Below are positions 45,161 through 52,065 of a stretch of 52,065 nucleotides of DNA, one piece after another. Under the pieces are notes generated by a model. It made no database searches, was not told where the DNA came from, and saw only the letters and a list, made by a program, of their open reading frames with translations. This stretch comes from Bacillus sp. AFS041924. Its GTDB lineage: Bacteria > Bacillota > Bacilli > Bacillales > Bacillaceae_G. Made by a program: the position numbers and the translations under genes. The stretch lies in NCBI RefSeq assembly GCF_002577195.1, contig NZ_NULG01000012.1, positions 1 through 52,065 of the forward strand, in the 5' to 3' direction. Numbering within the stretch: the first letter of the stretch is position 1; every line of letters starts with the position of its first letter.

Positions 45161-45424
45161 TCAATTAAGTGATAATTGTTTACCATCAATCATAAAAATT
45201 CTATTTCCTTTATATTCAACTGTTTTACCTTGGCTCTCTAACTCTGCTTTCACAGCTTTCGAATATTTATTTAAATCCATATATCGTTCATCTAAATCTA
45301 ACGTAATATTTTGATTACGATACCCCATTAACCAATTAAATCCAAAAACACCTGAGACCAGAATAATAAGTATAAAAATAAATTCCAATACTTCACTCTT
45401 TTTTACATAGAATGGAAATATCAA
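45161..45424 (-). CDS. Small single-pass membrane protein, unknown function
   Basis: Up to 87 aa: a short polar start, one hydrophobic helix (residues about 12-32; FIFILIILVSGVFGF) and a soluble tail (residues 36-87) rich in charged residues and ending in two strands. No family recognised. The start is uncertain: TTG at 45424 has no clear ribosome binding site, and a TTG at codon 13 would remove the polar start. The coherent helix-plus-domain pattern supports a real gene. It lies between the GNAT terminator and ald on the ald strand, in its own unit. Confidence 0.55.
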   Translation of the reverse strand: MIFPFYVKKSEVLEFIFILIILVSGVFGFNWLMGYRNQNITLDLDERYMDLNKYSKAVKAELESQGKTVEYKGNRIFMIDGKQLSLN

Positions 45425-45500
45425 CTTTATTTTACTATGGAGCTGCTATTTAAGGAAGATATTCATGTAGAACGAATAGTCTCTCTCTCAAATCTTTATA

Positions 45501-45535
45501 AAAAAATCCCTTTATCATCGCGATAAAGGGATTTT
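45501..45535 (-). terminator. Terminator of ald
   Basis: AATCCCTTTATC / GATAAAGGGATT stem (45522-45533 with 45505-45516), 5-nt loop, then TTTTTT on the minus strand. Confidence 0.93.
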
Positions 45536-45543
45536 CTTATTTA

Positions 45544-46677
45544 TTAGTTTGTAGAAACAGAAGTACCTTGTAATAAAGTAGTTGCTTCTTTGTATTCTAA
45601 ACCGTGTGCTTCAGCTACTGCTTCGTAAGTTACATATCCATCAAGAGTATTAATACCTTTGAATAGTGCAGTGTTTTCTAAGCAAGCTTTTTGATATCCT
45701 TTGTTAGCAATTTGTACTGCATAAGGTACAGTTACATTTGTTAATGCCATAGTAGAAGTACGTGGAACTGCACCAGGCATATTTGCTACAGCATAGTGTA
45801 CTACTCCGTGTTTCTCATATGTTGGGAAATCATGAGTTGTAATACGATCTGTAGTTTCAAAAATACCACCTTGGTCAATTGCAATATCAACTACAACTGA
45901 ACCTGGTTCCATTGATTCGATCATTTCTTTTGTTACAAGTTTTGGTGCTTTTGCACCTGGAATTAATACTGCACCGATTACAAGATCAGATTCTTTAACC
46001 GCTTCAGCAATATTGTAAGGGTTTGACATTAATGTCGTAATTTGATGACCAAAAATATCGTCTAATTGACGTAAACGATCTGGGTTTAAGTCAATCATCG
46101 TTACGTGAGCACCAAGACCAACAGCTACTTTAGCAGCATTTGTTCCAGCTACACCTCCACCAATGATTGTAACTTTTCCACGACGAACACCTGGTACTCC
46201 ACCTAATAAAATACCTTTTCCGCCTTTATTTTTCTCAAGGAATTGAGCACCGATTTGCGCTGACATACGTCCTGCTACTTCACTCATTGGAGTTAATAAC
46301 GGTAATGTATTGCCAACTTGTACAGTTTCGTAAGCAATTCCTACTACTTTATTATCAATTAAAGCCTTCGTTAATTCAGGCTCTGGAGCTAAGTGTAAAT
46401 ATGTGAATAAAATTAATCCTTCACGGAAATATCCATATTCACTTGGAATTGGTTCTTTTACTTTCATAACCATTTCATTATTCCAAGCCTCTTCAGCTGT
46501 TTCAACAATTGTTGCGCCAGCTTTTACGTATTCTTCATCAGTAAATCCTGAACCAAGTCCAGCACTTGTTTCAATGTAAACTGAGTGGCCATGTCCAACT
46601 AAGTTCATTACTCCAGCTGGTGTCATTGCTACACGATTTTCGTTATTTTTTATTTCTTTTGGTACCCCAATACGCAT
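45544..46677 (-). CDS. ald: Alanine dehydrogenase
   Basis: Reversible NAD-dependent deamination of L-alanine to pyruvate and ammonia; used for alanine catabolism and sporulation in Bacillus. The 377-aa protein begins [20 protein letters not shown] (substrate Arg) and shows the catalytic KVKEP and the Rossmann segment [16 protein letters not shown] start after AGGGGGA. Monocistronic; a cre-like site lies about 105 nt upstream. Confidence 0.97.
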   Translation of the reverse strand: MRIGVPKEIKNNENRVAMTPAGVMNLVGHGHSVYIETSAGLGSGFTDEEYVKAGATIVETAEEAWNNEMVMKVKEPIPSEYGYFREGLILFTYLHLAPEPELTKALIDNKVVGIAYETVQVGNTLPLLTPMSEVAGRMSAQIGAQFLEKNKGGKGILLGGVPGVRRGKVTIIGGGVAGTNAAKVAVGLGAHVTMIDLNPDRLRQLDDIFGHQITTLMSNPYNIAEAVKESDLVIGAVLIPGAKAPKLVTKEMIESMEPGSVVVDIAIDQGGIFETTDRITTHDFPTYEKHGVVHYAVANMPGAVPRTSTMALTNVTVPYAVQIANKGYQKACLENTALFKGINTLDGYVTYEAVAEAHGLEYKEATTLLQGTSVSTN

Positions 46678-46781
46678 GTTTTTTCCCCCTGAAATATAAT
46701 TAATTCGTGCCTCTTTGATGAGCTCTATTTATTAAATAAGTAATACATTTTTATATTAACACAAATAGATAGTACAGAAAA

Positions 46782-46795
46782 TGAAAACGCTTAAT
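46782..46795. promoter_or_regulatory. cre-like site upstream of ald
   Basis: TGAAAACGCTTAAT matches the CcpA pattern TGWAANCGNTNWCA at 12 of 14 positions, differing only at the last two. Confidence 0.4.
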
Positions 46796-46870
46796 TTCGT
46801 TGATAAATATTAATTCAGAATCTTTTTTACTATAAATTATGCTTCAATAATGAAATTGTCCCACGTATTC

Positions 46871-47644
46871 CTATGATAATGAATTATGTCTGTATTTATT
46901 TATGACATCTAAACCACCAGTTATTTCAAATATATCTCCTGTAATAAAATCAGACTCTTCTTTACATAGAAACTGGACCATTCTTGCTATATCTTCTCCA
47001 GTTCCAGACCTTCCAACTGGTGCAAGTCCTTTCCCTTCTTTACTTGCTTCATTTCGATTCGCTTCTTTCATTTCGCCAAAAATATCTCCTGGACAAATCA
47101 TATTAGATGTTATCCCGTTTTCAGCCTCTTCATAGGCAATCGTTTTTGTTAAGGATACTAGACCTACTTTTGCTGCACTGAATGCAGACCGATAAATCCA
47201 TCCTGATGCTGAATTAGCGCCTTGAAATCCGTAATTAATAATTCGTCCATATTTCTGCTTTCTCATAATTGGAATAATTTGCCTTAATAGATAAAACACG
47301 CTGTGCAAATTTCCATACAACAAGTATTCCCACTCTTCATCAGTGTAGTCAGCCAGTTTTTTACGGTTAAATAAATATGGGCCAGCATTATTAATCAGGC
47401 AATCAACCCTTCCGAATTTCTCCATCGTTTTTGAGACAATCTTATTGATAAATAATTTATCAGAAATATCACCTTTAATAAAAAGAACTCGGTCTAAATA
47501 ATCCTTCCATTCTTCTTTTCGTTGTATGACAGCTTGTTCATCAGAAAAGTACGTAACAGTAACTGAATAACCTCCCTTTAAAAATGATTCAGTTACTTTC
47601 TTCCCTAACCCCTTCGTTCCTGCCGTAATGACAGCATGTCTCAT
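46871..47644 (-). CDS. ytkK: SDR-fold protein YtkK lacking catalytic Ser and Tyr
   Basis: A 257-aa short-chain dehydrogenase/reductase-like protein. The cofactor motif TAGTKGLGK (residues 8-16) and NNAG (85-88) are present. At the usual Ser site the sequence is NYGF (137-140), and the YxxxK motif reads FSAAK (155-159): Phe replaces the catalytic Tyr, while Lys159 is kept. Normal reductase chemistry is therefore unlikely. I recall the same AFxAAK pattern in B. subtilis YtkK, so it may be family-wide. ATG 47644 follows AAAGGA by 8 nt; earlier in-frame codons lack a site. Monocistronic, upstream of ald. Confidence 0.85.
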   Translation of the reverse strand: MRHAVITAGTKGLGKKVTESFLKGGYSVTVTYFSDEQAVIQRKEEWKDYLDRVLFIKGDISDKLFINKIVSKTMEKFGRVDCLINNAGPYLFNRKKLADYTDEEWEYLLYGNLHSVFYLLRQIIPIMRKQKYGRIINYGFQGANSASGWIYRSAFSAAKVGLVSLTKTIAYEEAENGITSNMICPGDIFGEMKEANRNEASKEGKGLAPVGRSGTGEDIARMVQFLCKEESDFITGDIFEITGGLDVINKYRHNSLS

Positions 47645-48012
47645 AAAACTCTTCCTTTCAAATCTAAATAATTTTATATCTCTGTGAAAATCATCTAGAT
47701 AATTCAATCAATTGCATGTATATGTAAGATTTATTCTTAAACTTTTTAGTAAAGACTTTTATCCTAAAATCAAATCCTTTAAAAATTATGTCATTATCTT
47801 ATACAATATATCTGTAATTTAGTAAGATTATTTTATTAAAAGATAACTATGTTTTCTATTATTTTGAATCATTTTCCTTTTATTTTAATTATTTTTATTT
47901 TTAGTTTTTTCGCTATAAAACCAACTATATTTATTAAATGATCTTAGAAATTTAAAAATCAATGTGTTTCACGTATGTTTAAATGTATAATATAGTCAAG
48001 AGGTGGAGTAAA
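47645..48012. other. AT-rich divergent intergenic region
   Basis: Carries the ribosome binding sites of ytkK (minus) and of the 108-aa gene (plus). A TATAAT at about 47984-47989 may serve the plus-strand gene, but no good -35 box is seen. A 30-codon hydrophobic frame at 47849-47941 has no ribosome binding site. Confidence 0.4.
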
Positions 48013-48339
48013 ATGTTACAAGATTATTTTTCATACGATGAACGATTAGGTATTTTTCTGCCCAGCCTAAAGTTGGATTGGGAAGATTACTCTTTCGAGC
48101 AGCAACTAATGATTATTACTGAATGGGAATATATCCGTGGTGAAATACCTGATCAAATTAAGCGTTTAGAGTTTACGATTAATCATAAACAAGAACAATT
48201 AAATCATGAATCTGATTTTACTTTAAGCTGTAAATTAAATTCTGAAATTGCAGAATTAGCTTCAGTTATTAACGATCTTTGGATCTGGTTTAGAAGTAAC
48301 CAACAAATGTCGAATGAAACTACAAAAATACATGGTTAA
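48013..48339 (+). CDS. Unknown 108-aa helical protein
   Basis: I do not recognise the family. The 108-aa acidic protein begins MLQDYFSYDERLG; residues about 35-95 look like a long helical hairpin (EIPDQIKRLEFTINHKQEQL, SEIAELASVINDLWIWF). No signal peptide or membrane segment. ATG at 48013 lies 4 nt after GGTGGAG; the upstream in-frame ATG has no site. Followed by a good terminator and convergent with the EcsC-family gene. Confidence 0.75.
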   Translation: MLQDYFSYDERLGIFLPSLKLDWEDYSFEQQLMIITEWEYIRGEIPDQIKRLEFTINHKQEQLNHESDFTLSCKLNSEIAELASVINDLWIWFRSNQQMSNETTKIHG

Positions 48340-48371
48340 AAAGCTAACATTAAGTTTGTTAGCTTTTTTAT
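48340..48371. terminator. Terminator between 108-aa gene and EcsC-family gene
   Basis: AAAGCTAACA / TGTTAGCTTT stem around 48340-48366, with T-run on the plus side and A-run on the other, usable from both convergent genes. Confidence 0.9.
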
Positions 48372-48374
48372 ACT

Positions 48375-49229
48375 TTATAAAGTTCTTGGTTCATCATTTA
48401 TTCGCTCCGATAATATACGATATTGATAAAACTTTTTTGCATATTCCAAAACGTTTTTCGTAAATGATTTATTCCATTTTGACCCTATCGTTACTCCGAA
48501 CAAAGGAATACCACCTATAACCTTATTCCGCATCGAATGAATAATTAGTAACTTACACATTTGTAATATAATTGTATAATAAATTCCTTCACCTTTAAAT
48601 TCATTTTCCCAAGTCGCAAATACATCCGCATCTTCATGCTTTAAAATATCGTTCATTAAATTACTCCATACTACATATTTTTCGGTTGATGGGAGGATTG
48701 CGCCCTGTAATACTTTTAGGCTACATTCCATCTCTTTCGGAATACTTACATCATATCCATAACAAAGCGCTATTTCTTGAACCGTTTTAAGATTAATAAA
48801 TAACAAAGCCGGTAAATCCCCAAATAAAGCAAGTTTTGAACTAGTTCCACTTATACCGCCTTGAACACTCGATACAATTAATCCTTTCGATATTTCTTGA
48901 TCTGCTAAGAAATTTAATTGTCTTAATGGTAATTTTCTTAAATCATTGATTGATATAACATTGCTTCTCAATATTTGAGCTCGATTAAGAATATCTAATT
49001 TCTTTTCTTGAAACTGTTTTGATGTTTGTATTAATGATTGAGTGTGGAAAAATGCAGTTGAAAAGAATTCATAAAAGACATTCGAAAAGCCTTGAGGTAT
49101 TTTTTGAAGGAGATAATTTGAAGCATTTTGATATAGCTGCTCAAATTTATTAACATTTTGTTGTTGTTGATTCTTTTCAATTAAATCATTCAGTTCAAGC
49201 CATAGATTATACTCTTTCAATTGATCCAT
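48375..49229 (-). CDS. EcsC family protein
   Basis: A 284-aa protein with the EcsC-family core: LALFGDLPALLFINLKTVQEIA near residue 130 (a hydrophobic amphipathic helix) and GGIPLFGVTIG near 240. The family is named after ecsC of the Bacillus ecsAB transporter operon; the function is unknown. The N-terminal 120 residues are helical and charged. ATG start after GAGGTGATAG. Downstream of ackA, separated by its terminator. Confidence 0.85.
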   Translation of the reverse strand: MDQLKEYNLWLELNDLIEKNQQQQNVNKFEQLYQNASNYLLQKIPQGFSNVFYEFFSTAFFHTQSLIQTSKQFQEKKLDILNRAQILRSNVISINDLRKLPLRQLNFLADQEISKGLIVSSVQGGISGTSSKLALFGDLPALLFINLKTVQEIALCYGYDVSIPKEMECSLKVLQGAILPSTEKYVVWSNLMNDILKHEDADVFATWENEFKGEGIYYTIILQMCKLLIIHSMRNKVIGGIPLFGVTIGSKWNKSFTKNVLEYAKKFYQYRILSERINDEPRTL

Positions 49230-49244
49230 ACTATCACCTCGATA

Positions 49245-49317
49245 TAAAAAAACGTAGAGCCAAAAAGTGATCTCATTTTAAGAATATGAGTTCAACTATT
49301 TTTGTATGCTCTACGTT
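49245..49317 (-). terminator. Long terminator of ackA with nested hairpin
   Basis: AACGTAGAGC (49308-49317, minus strand) pairs with GCTCTACGTT (49251-49260). A smaller CTCAT/ATGAG hairpin lies in the loop, and TTTTTTTATA follows. Arms are 10 bp and separated by 47 nt. Confidence 0.8.
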
Positions 49318-49334
49318 TATGTTTGCTTATTGAA

Positions 49335-50525
49335 TTATTTCATTCCAACTCGTACTACATCTCTAGCGATCACAACTTCTTCATTTGTTGGAATAACAAT
49401 AACTTTAACTGGTGAGTGATCAAAGCTAATGAAAGCTTCTTTTCCTCTAAAGTTATTTTTACTTGGGTCAAAATAAACACCCATAAATTCAAGACCTTCT
49501 AAAACAGCCTGACGAATTTCTGGTCCATTTTCACCAATACCAGCAGTGAAAATAATCGCATCTACGCCTTTCATACGAGCAGCGTATGATCCTAAATATT
49601 TGTGGATTCGGTTAACGAATACACTTTGAGCGATTTTAGCACGTTTGTTACCTTCTTCAGCAGCACTCTCGATATCACGAAGGTCACTTGAGAATCCAGA
49701 GATTCCAAGCATACCGCTTTCTTTATTTAATACATCAAGTACTTCCTCAGCTGTTTTGCCTGTTTTCTCCATAATAAATGGAATTAAAGCTGGGTCTAAG
49801 TTACCTGAACGAGTTCCCATTGTTACACCTGCAAGTGGAGTGAATCCCATTGATGTATCAATTGATTTTCCACCATCAACTGCAGCGATACTTGCACCAT
49901 TTCCTAAGTGACATGAAATAAGTCTTAATTCTTGAAGAGGTTTACCAATTAATTCAGCAGCTCTTTCCGTTACATACTTATGCGATGTACCGTGGAAACC
50001 GTATTTACGAATACCAAATTGTTTGTAGTACTCATAAGGTAAGCTATATAAGTAAGACTCTTCAGGCATTGTTTGATGGAATGCAGTATCAAATACAGCC
50101 ACAGCAGGAATATTTGGTAAAAGTTCTTTAAACGCACGAATACCAACTAGGTTTGCTGGATTATGAAGTGGTGCTAAATCTGAAAGTTGAGCAATTTGCT
50201 GTTCAACTTCTTCAGTAATTAAAGCAGAATCTGTAAATAATTCCCCACCGTGAACTACACGATGTCCAACTCCATGAATTTCATCGAATGAAGAAATAAT
50301 CCCTAAACCTGTTAGCTTTTCAAGAAGCATTTTTACTGCTACAGAATGATCAGCAATATCTGTTACTTCTTTAATTTTTTCACCGTTTACAGAAATTACA
50401 AAAACGCTATCCTTTAAACCGATACGTTCTACTAAACCAATTGTAAGTACTTTTTCACTAGGCATTTCAATTAATTGAAACTTTAATGATGATGAGCCTG
50501 CATTAATAGCAAGAATATTTGCCAT
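49335..50525 (-). CDS. ackA: Acetate kinase
   Basis: Converts acetyl phosphate and ADP to acetate and ATP in overflow metabolism. The 396-aa protein has [11 protein letters not shown] at the N-terminus, HRVVHGGE near 88, the catalytic FDTAFH near 148 and [14 protein letters not shown] and GIGENG nucleotide-binding segments. ATG at 50525 follows AAAGGAGAGG; the codon at 50549 is upstream of the ribosome binding site. Lies 91 nt downstream of ytxK and has an extended -10 promoter of its own. Confidence 0.97.
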   Translation of the reverse strand: MANILAINAGSSSLKFQLIEMPSEKVLTIGLVERIGLKDSVFVISVNGEKIKEVTDIADHSVAVKMLLEKLTGLGIISSFDEIHGVGHRVVHGGELFTDSALITEEVEQQIAQLSDLAPLHNPANLVGIRAFKELLPNIPAVAVFDTAFHQTMPEESYLYSLPYEYYKQFGIRKYGFHGTSHKYVTERAAELIGKPLQELRLISCHLGNGASIAAVDGGKSIDTSMGFTPLAGVTMGTRSGNLDPALIPFIMEKTGKTAEEVLDVLNKESGMLGISGFSSDLRDIESAAEEGNKRAKIAQSVFVNRIHKYLGSYAARMKGVDAIIFTAGIGENGPEIRQAVLEGLEFMGVYFDPSKNNFRGKEAFISFDHSPVKVIVIPTNEEVVIARDVVRVGMK

Positions 50526-50578
50526 GTTTTTTACCTCTCCTTTAAACATGAAACTGTTATATTTTTTTATCCGAAATC

Positions 50579-50587
50579 ATTATAACA
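50579..50587 (-). promoter_or_regulatory. Extended -10 promoter of ackA
   Basis: TGTTATAAT on the minus strand is an extended -10 element; the -35 region is poor, consistent with activator dependence. I did not find a clear cre site upstream. Confidence 0.6.
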
Positions 50588-50616
50588 CAAATTAGTTTAC
50601 GTGTTTAAAAGTTCAA

Positions 50617-51609
50617 TTATTGTAAATTTTCTTTAAACCATTCATTCATTTGAACCATTATATCTTCAACTGCCTTCATATTCGTTAACTTAGGAAAATC
50701 CACTAATAAAGCCTGTTTTGGCTTCTTCATATTTTCTGCATTTTTACGGATTATTAATATACTTTTTTGATGTCTTTCATCCTTAAAGGCAGATACTGGC
50801 AACTGTATCAATCCTTGTATAACACCTGTTTCATTAATAAAGCTCTGTAATTGCACAGATTGCTCTGAAGTAAATAAATGATTTGGAACTAGAGATATGA
50901 AAAATCCTCCAGATTTTAAGTAGTTCATACTTTGCTCAATAAATAAATGATGTGCATAAGACATACCTTCTTTTGCTTTTAAAGTATAGTCTTTTGCACG
51001 TTCAGCATTTGGATAAAAACCTACTGGTAAGTCACAAACAACTAGATCAACCGGATCAACAAATAATGGTGCTAAACTGTCTTGATTAAATAGCTCTACT
51101 TCATGTCCTAATAAGTTGCCAATAACAAATGCAATTCTAACAAGAACGTCATCTACGTCAATTCCTACAGAAGCGGTAAATTTATCCTTTAATGAATTTA
51201 AAATTGTTAATAAAAGATTTCCTGTACCAATTGCCGGATCTAGAATAGTTAAATTTTGTTTTCCTTCAGTAACCTTCCCAACAAAATAAGAAATAATAAA
51301 AGCAATTCCATCTGGAGTCATTTCATGATTTGTTTGGATTCCTTGCTTCATCCCTTTTAGTATTGCTAATTGAAATGCTCTACGAATGCTCTCATTATCT
51401 TTTGAAGCTGATGTAAATTCATTAATTGTACTCATTAGCTTTTCTTTTTGTGAGCCAGTCATTTCTTCTTGTAAAACTTCACCTTCAAAGAAATTTTCAC
51501 CTGTTTCAATTAACGCCTCTAAATAGGATATTTCTAAATTATCTTTTAAACATTCTGTCGATTCATCTATGTAATTAAATAAAAACTCTACCGAATTCTC
51601 TTTTACCAT
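50617..51609 (-). CDS. ytxK: Class I SAM-dependent methyltransferase YtxK
   Basis: A 330-aa protein resembling N6-adenine DNA methyltransferase subunits (HsdM-like). SAM motif DPAIGTGNLLL near residue 124, and VVCDLPVGFYP near 190 in place of the usual (N/D)PP(Y/F); the catalytic Asp-Leu-Pro-Val is unusual. No restriction partner is nearby. Chromosomal YtxK sits beside ackA in Bacillus; target unknown. ATG at 51609 follows GAGGA with about 8 nt spacing; codons upstream overlap the -10 box. Confidence 0.93.
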   Translation of the reverse strand: MVKENSVEFLFNYIDESTECLKDNLEISYLEALIETGENFFEGEVLQEEMTGSQKEKLMSTINEFTSASKDNESIRRAFQLAILKGMKQGIQTNHEMTPDGIAFIISYFVGKVTEGKQNLTILDPAIGTGNLLLTILNSLKDKFTASVGIDVDDVLVRIAFVIGNLLGHEVELFNQDSLAPLFVDPVDLVVCDLPVGFYPNAERAKDYTLKAKEGMSYAHHLFIEQSMNYLKSGGFFISLVPNHLFTSEQSVQLQSFINETGVIQGLIQLPVSAFKDERHQKSILIIRKNAENMKKPKQALLVDFPKLTNMKAVEDIMVQMNEWFKENLQ

Positions 51610-51652
51610 TTTTTTATTCCTCACTTTCATAATAGAACAGTCATTGTTTCTC

Positions 51653-51681
51653 ATTATACGTATGGCTTTGAAACGTGTCCA
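51653..51681 (-). promoter_or_regulatory. Sigma-A promoter of ytxK(-ackA)
   Basis: TGGACA (51676-51681), 17-nt spacer, TATAAT (51653-51658). Confidence 0.78.
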
Positions 51682-51845
51682 CTTTTAAAAATGGTCACAA
51701 TTCATTTCTTCTATTAGAAAGTATTCGGTTTTTCTAATCGTTTTTAATCCAGTACTGTTAATTTAATTTTAATTGATGACTGTTTATTTTTATTTAATAC
51801 AATTTGAACTTTTTATGTAGTTTTTAAAATATATTAAATAAGCGT

Positions 51846-51891
51846 GTTGTTGATTTCTCCCATAGGAGTCGCGTACCCTTTGGTTCCAATC
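51846..51891. repeat. Dispersed Bacillaceae intergenic repeat, copy 2 (partial)
   Basis: Reverse complement reads GATTGGAACCAAAGG, then GCGACTCCTATGGGAG, then AAATCAACAAC. The first block matches copy 1 at 10213-10227 and the rest resembles the 5' half of the common Bacillus repeat. Confidence 0.65.
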
Positions 51892-51924
51892 TTTATCAAA
51901 GCCTAAAAAACTTATTAAAAGATC

Positions 51925-51956
51925 AAAAAACAAAGACCTCTGAATAGAGATCTTTG
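51925..51956 (-). terminator. Terminator for a minus-strand gene beyond the window
   Basis: CAAAGATCTCT (51946-51956) pairs with AGAGGTCTTTG (51931-51941), 4-nt loop, one wobble, then TTTTTT. No gene ending here lies inside the window. In B. subtilis tpx is a neighbour of ytxK, so it could serve such a gene. Confidence 0.85.
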
Positions 51957-51998
51957 CGGGAAGATAAATTTTAATAATTGGCTCTGTTAAAAAAGAAG

Positions 51999-52065
51999 AT
52001 TGATTTTCCATTCCAGGTACTTCGCTTTCCATGGGGCGTGACTTGAGCCTCCTCGACAAGCCTTT
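51999..52065. repeat. Dispersed Bacillaceae intergenic repeat, copy 3 (cut by window end)
   Basis: Reverse complement contains CGAGGAGGCTCA, CGCCCCATGGAAAGCGAAG and CCTGGAATGGAAAATCAA. CGCCCCATGGAAAGCGA is identical to a block of copy 1 (10252-10268). The terminator at 51925-51956 separates it from copy 2. Confidence 0.75.

Noticed and set aside
47849-47941. 30-aa hydrophobic frame upstream of the 108-aa gene
   Set aside because: Lies in very AT-rich DNA where hydrophobic frames arise by chance; no ribosome binding site.
51790-52059. 89-codon minus-strand open frame
   Set aside because: It reads through the dispersed repeat copies and a terminator, and has no ribosome binding site; it is a by-product of the repeats.

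Overview
The window is a chromosomal core segment of a low-GC, endospore-forming Bacillaceae. The evidence is the gene content and order, which match the Bacillus ysdC-to-ytxK arc: infC-rpmI-rplT, nrdR-dnaB-dnaI-ytxC, speD, gapB, polA-mutM-ytaF-coaE, phoPR, citZ-icd-mdh, ytwI/ytvI, fxsA, pfkA-pyk, accDA, ytsJ, dnaE, ytrHI, nrnA, ytpI, ytoI, ytkL, ald, ackA, ytxK. Sporulation-associated genes (ytxC, ytaF, ytvI, ytrH, ytrI), strong AGGAGG-type ribosome binding sites and many TTG/GTG starts fit this. It is not B. subtilis itself: thrS is absent between infC and ytxC, and extra genes sit near phoPR and between ytpI and ytoI.

Layout. 1-3.7 kb: M42 aminopeptidase (ysdC), a divergent stand-alone nitric oxide synthase and an MBL-fold protein. 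3.7-5.1 kb: translation operon infC-rpmI-rplT behind an L20-type attenuator leader, with infC starting at AUU. 5.1-9.0 kb: replication genes nrdR-dnaB-dnaI, then ytxC. 9.4-11.5 kb: speD and gapB, each with a visible control region. 11.5-16.8 kb: polA-mutM-ytaF-coaE and a DUF4177 gene. 17.2-20.4 kb: phoPR and a MaoC-like gene. 20.7-24.8 kb: an unknown 154-aa gene and the TCA genes citZ-icd-mdh. 24.9-33.8 kb: membrane proteins, pfkA-pyk, accDA and malic enzyme. 33.9-42.4 kb: dnaE, ytrHI, nrnA, ytpI, an unrecognised 338-aa protein, and ytoI. 42.5-52.1 kb: ytkL, an M24 peptidase, a GNAT enzyme, ald, an atypical SDR (ytkK), two less-known genes, ackA, ytxK and a repeat-rich right edge.

The metabolic genes cover lower glycolysis (pfkA, pyk), gluconeogenesis (gapB), the oxidative TCA branch (citZ, icd, mdh), malate decarboxylation (ytsJ), malonyl-CoA formation (accDA), acetate overflow (ackA) and alanine breakdown (ald).

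Most notable observation: the speD transcript appears to start directly at the foot of a long folded leader (about 9767-9895). An unpaired TTTCCCCC segment inside it is perfectly complementary to the speD Shine-Dalgarno GGGGGAAA. This is the arrangement expected of a riboswitch or other cis-regulatory RNA that hides the ribosome binding site through a pseudoknot. Other notable points are a FapR-like operator at the accDA start point, two enzyme-fold proteins that lack their catalytic residues (MaoC-like and YtkK), and at least two families of dispersed intergenic repeats.
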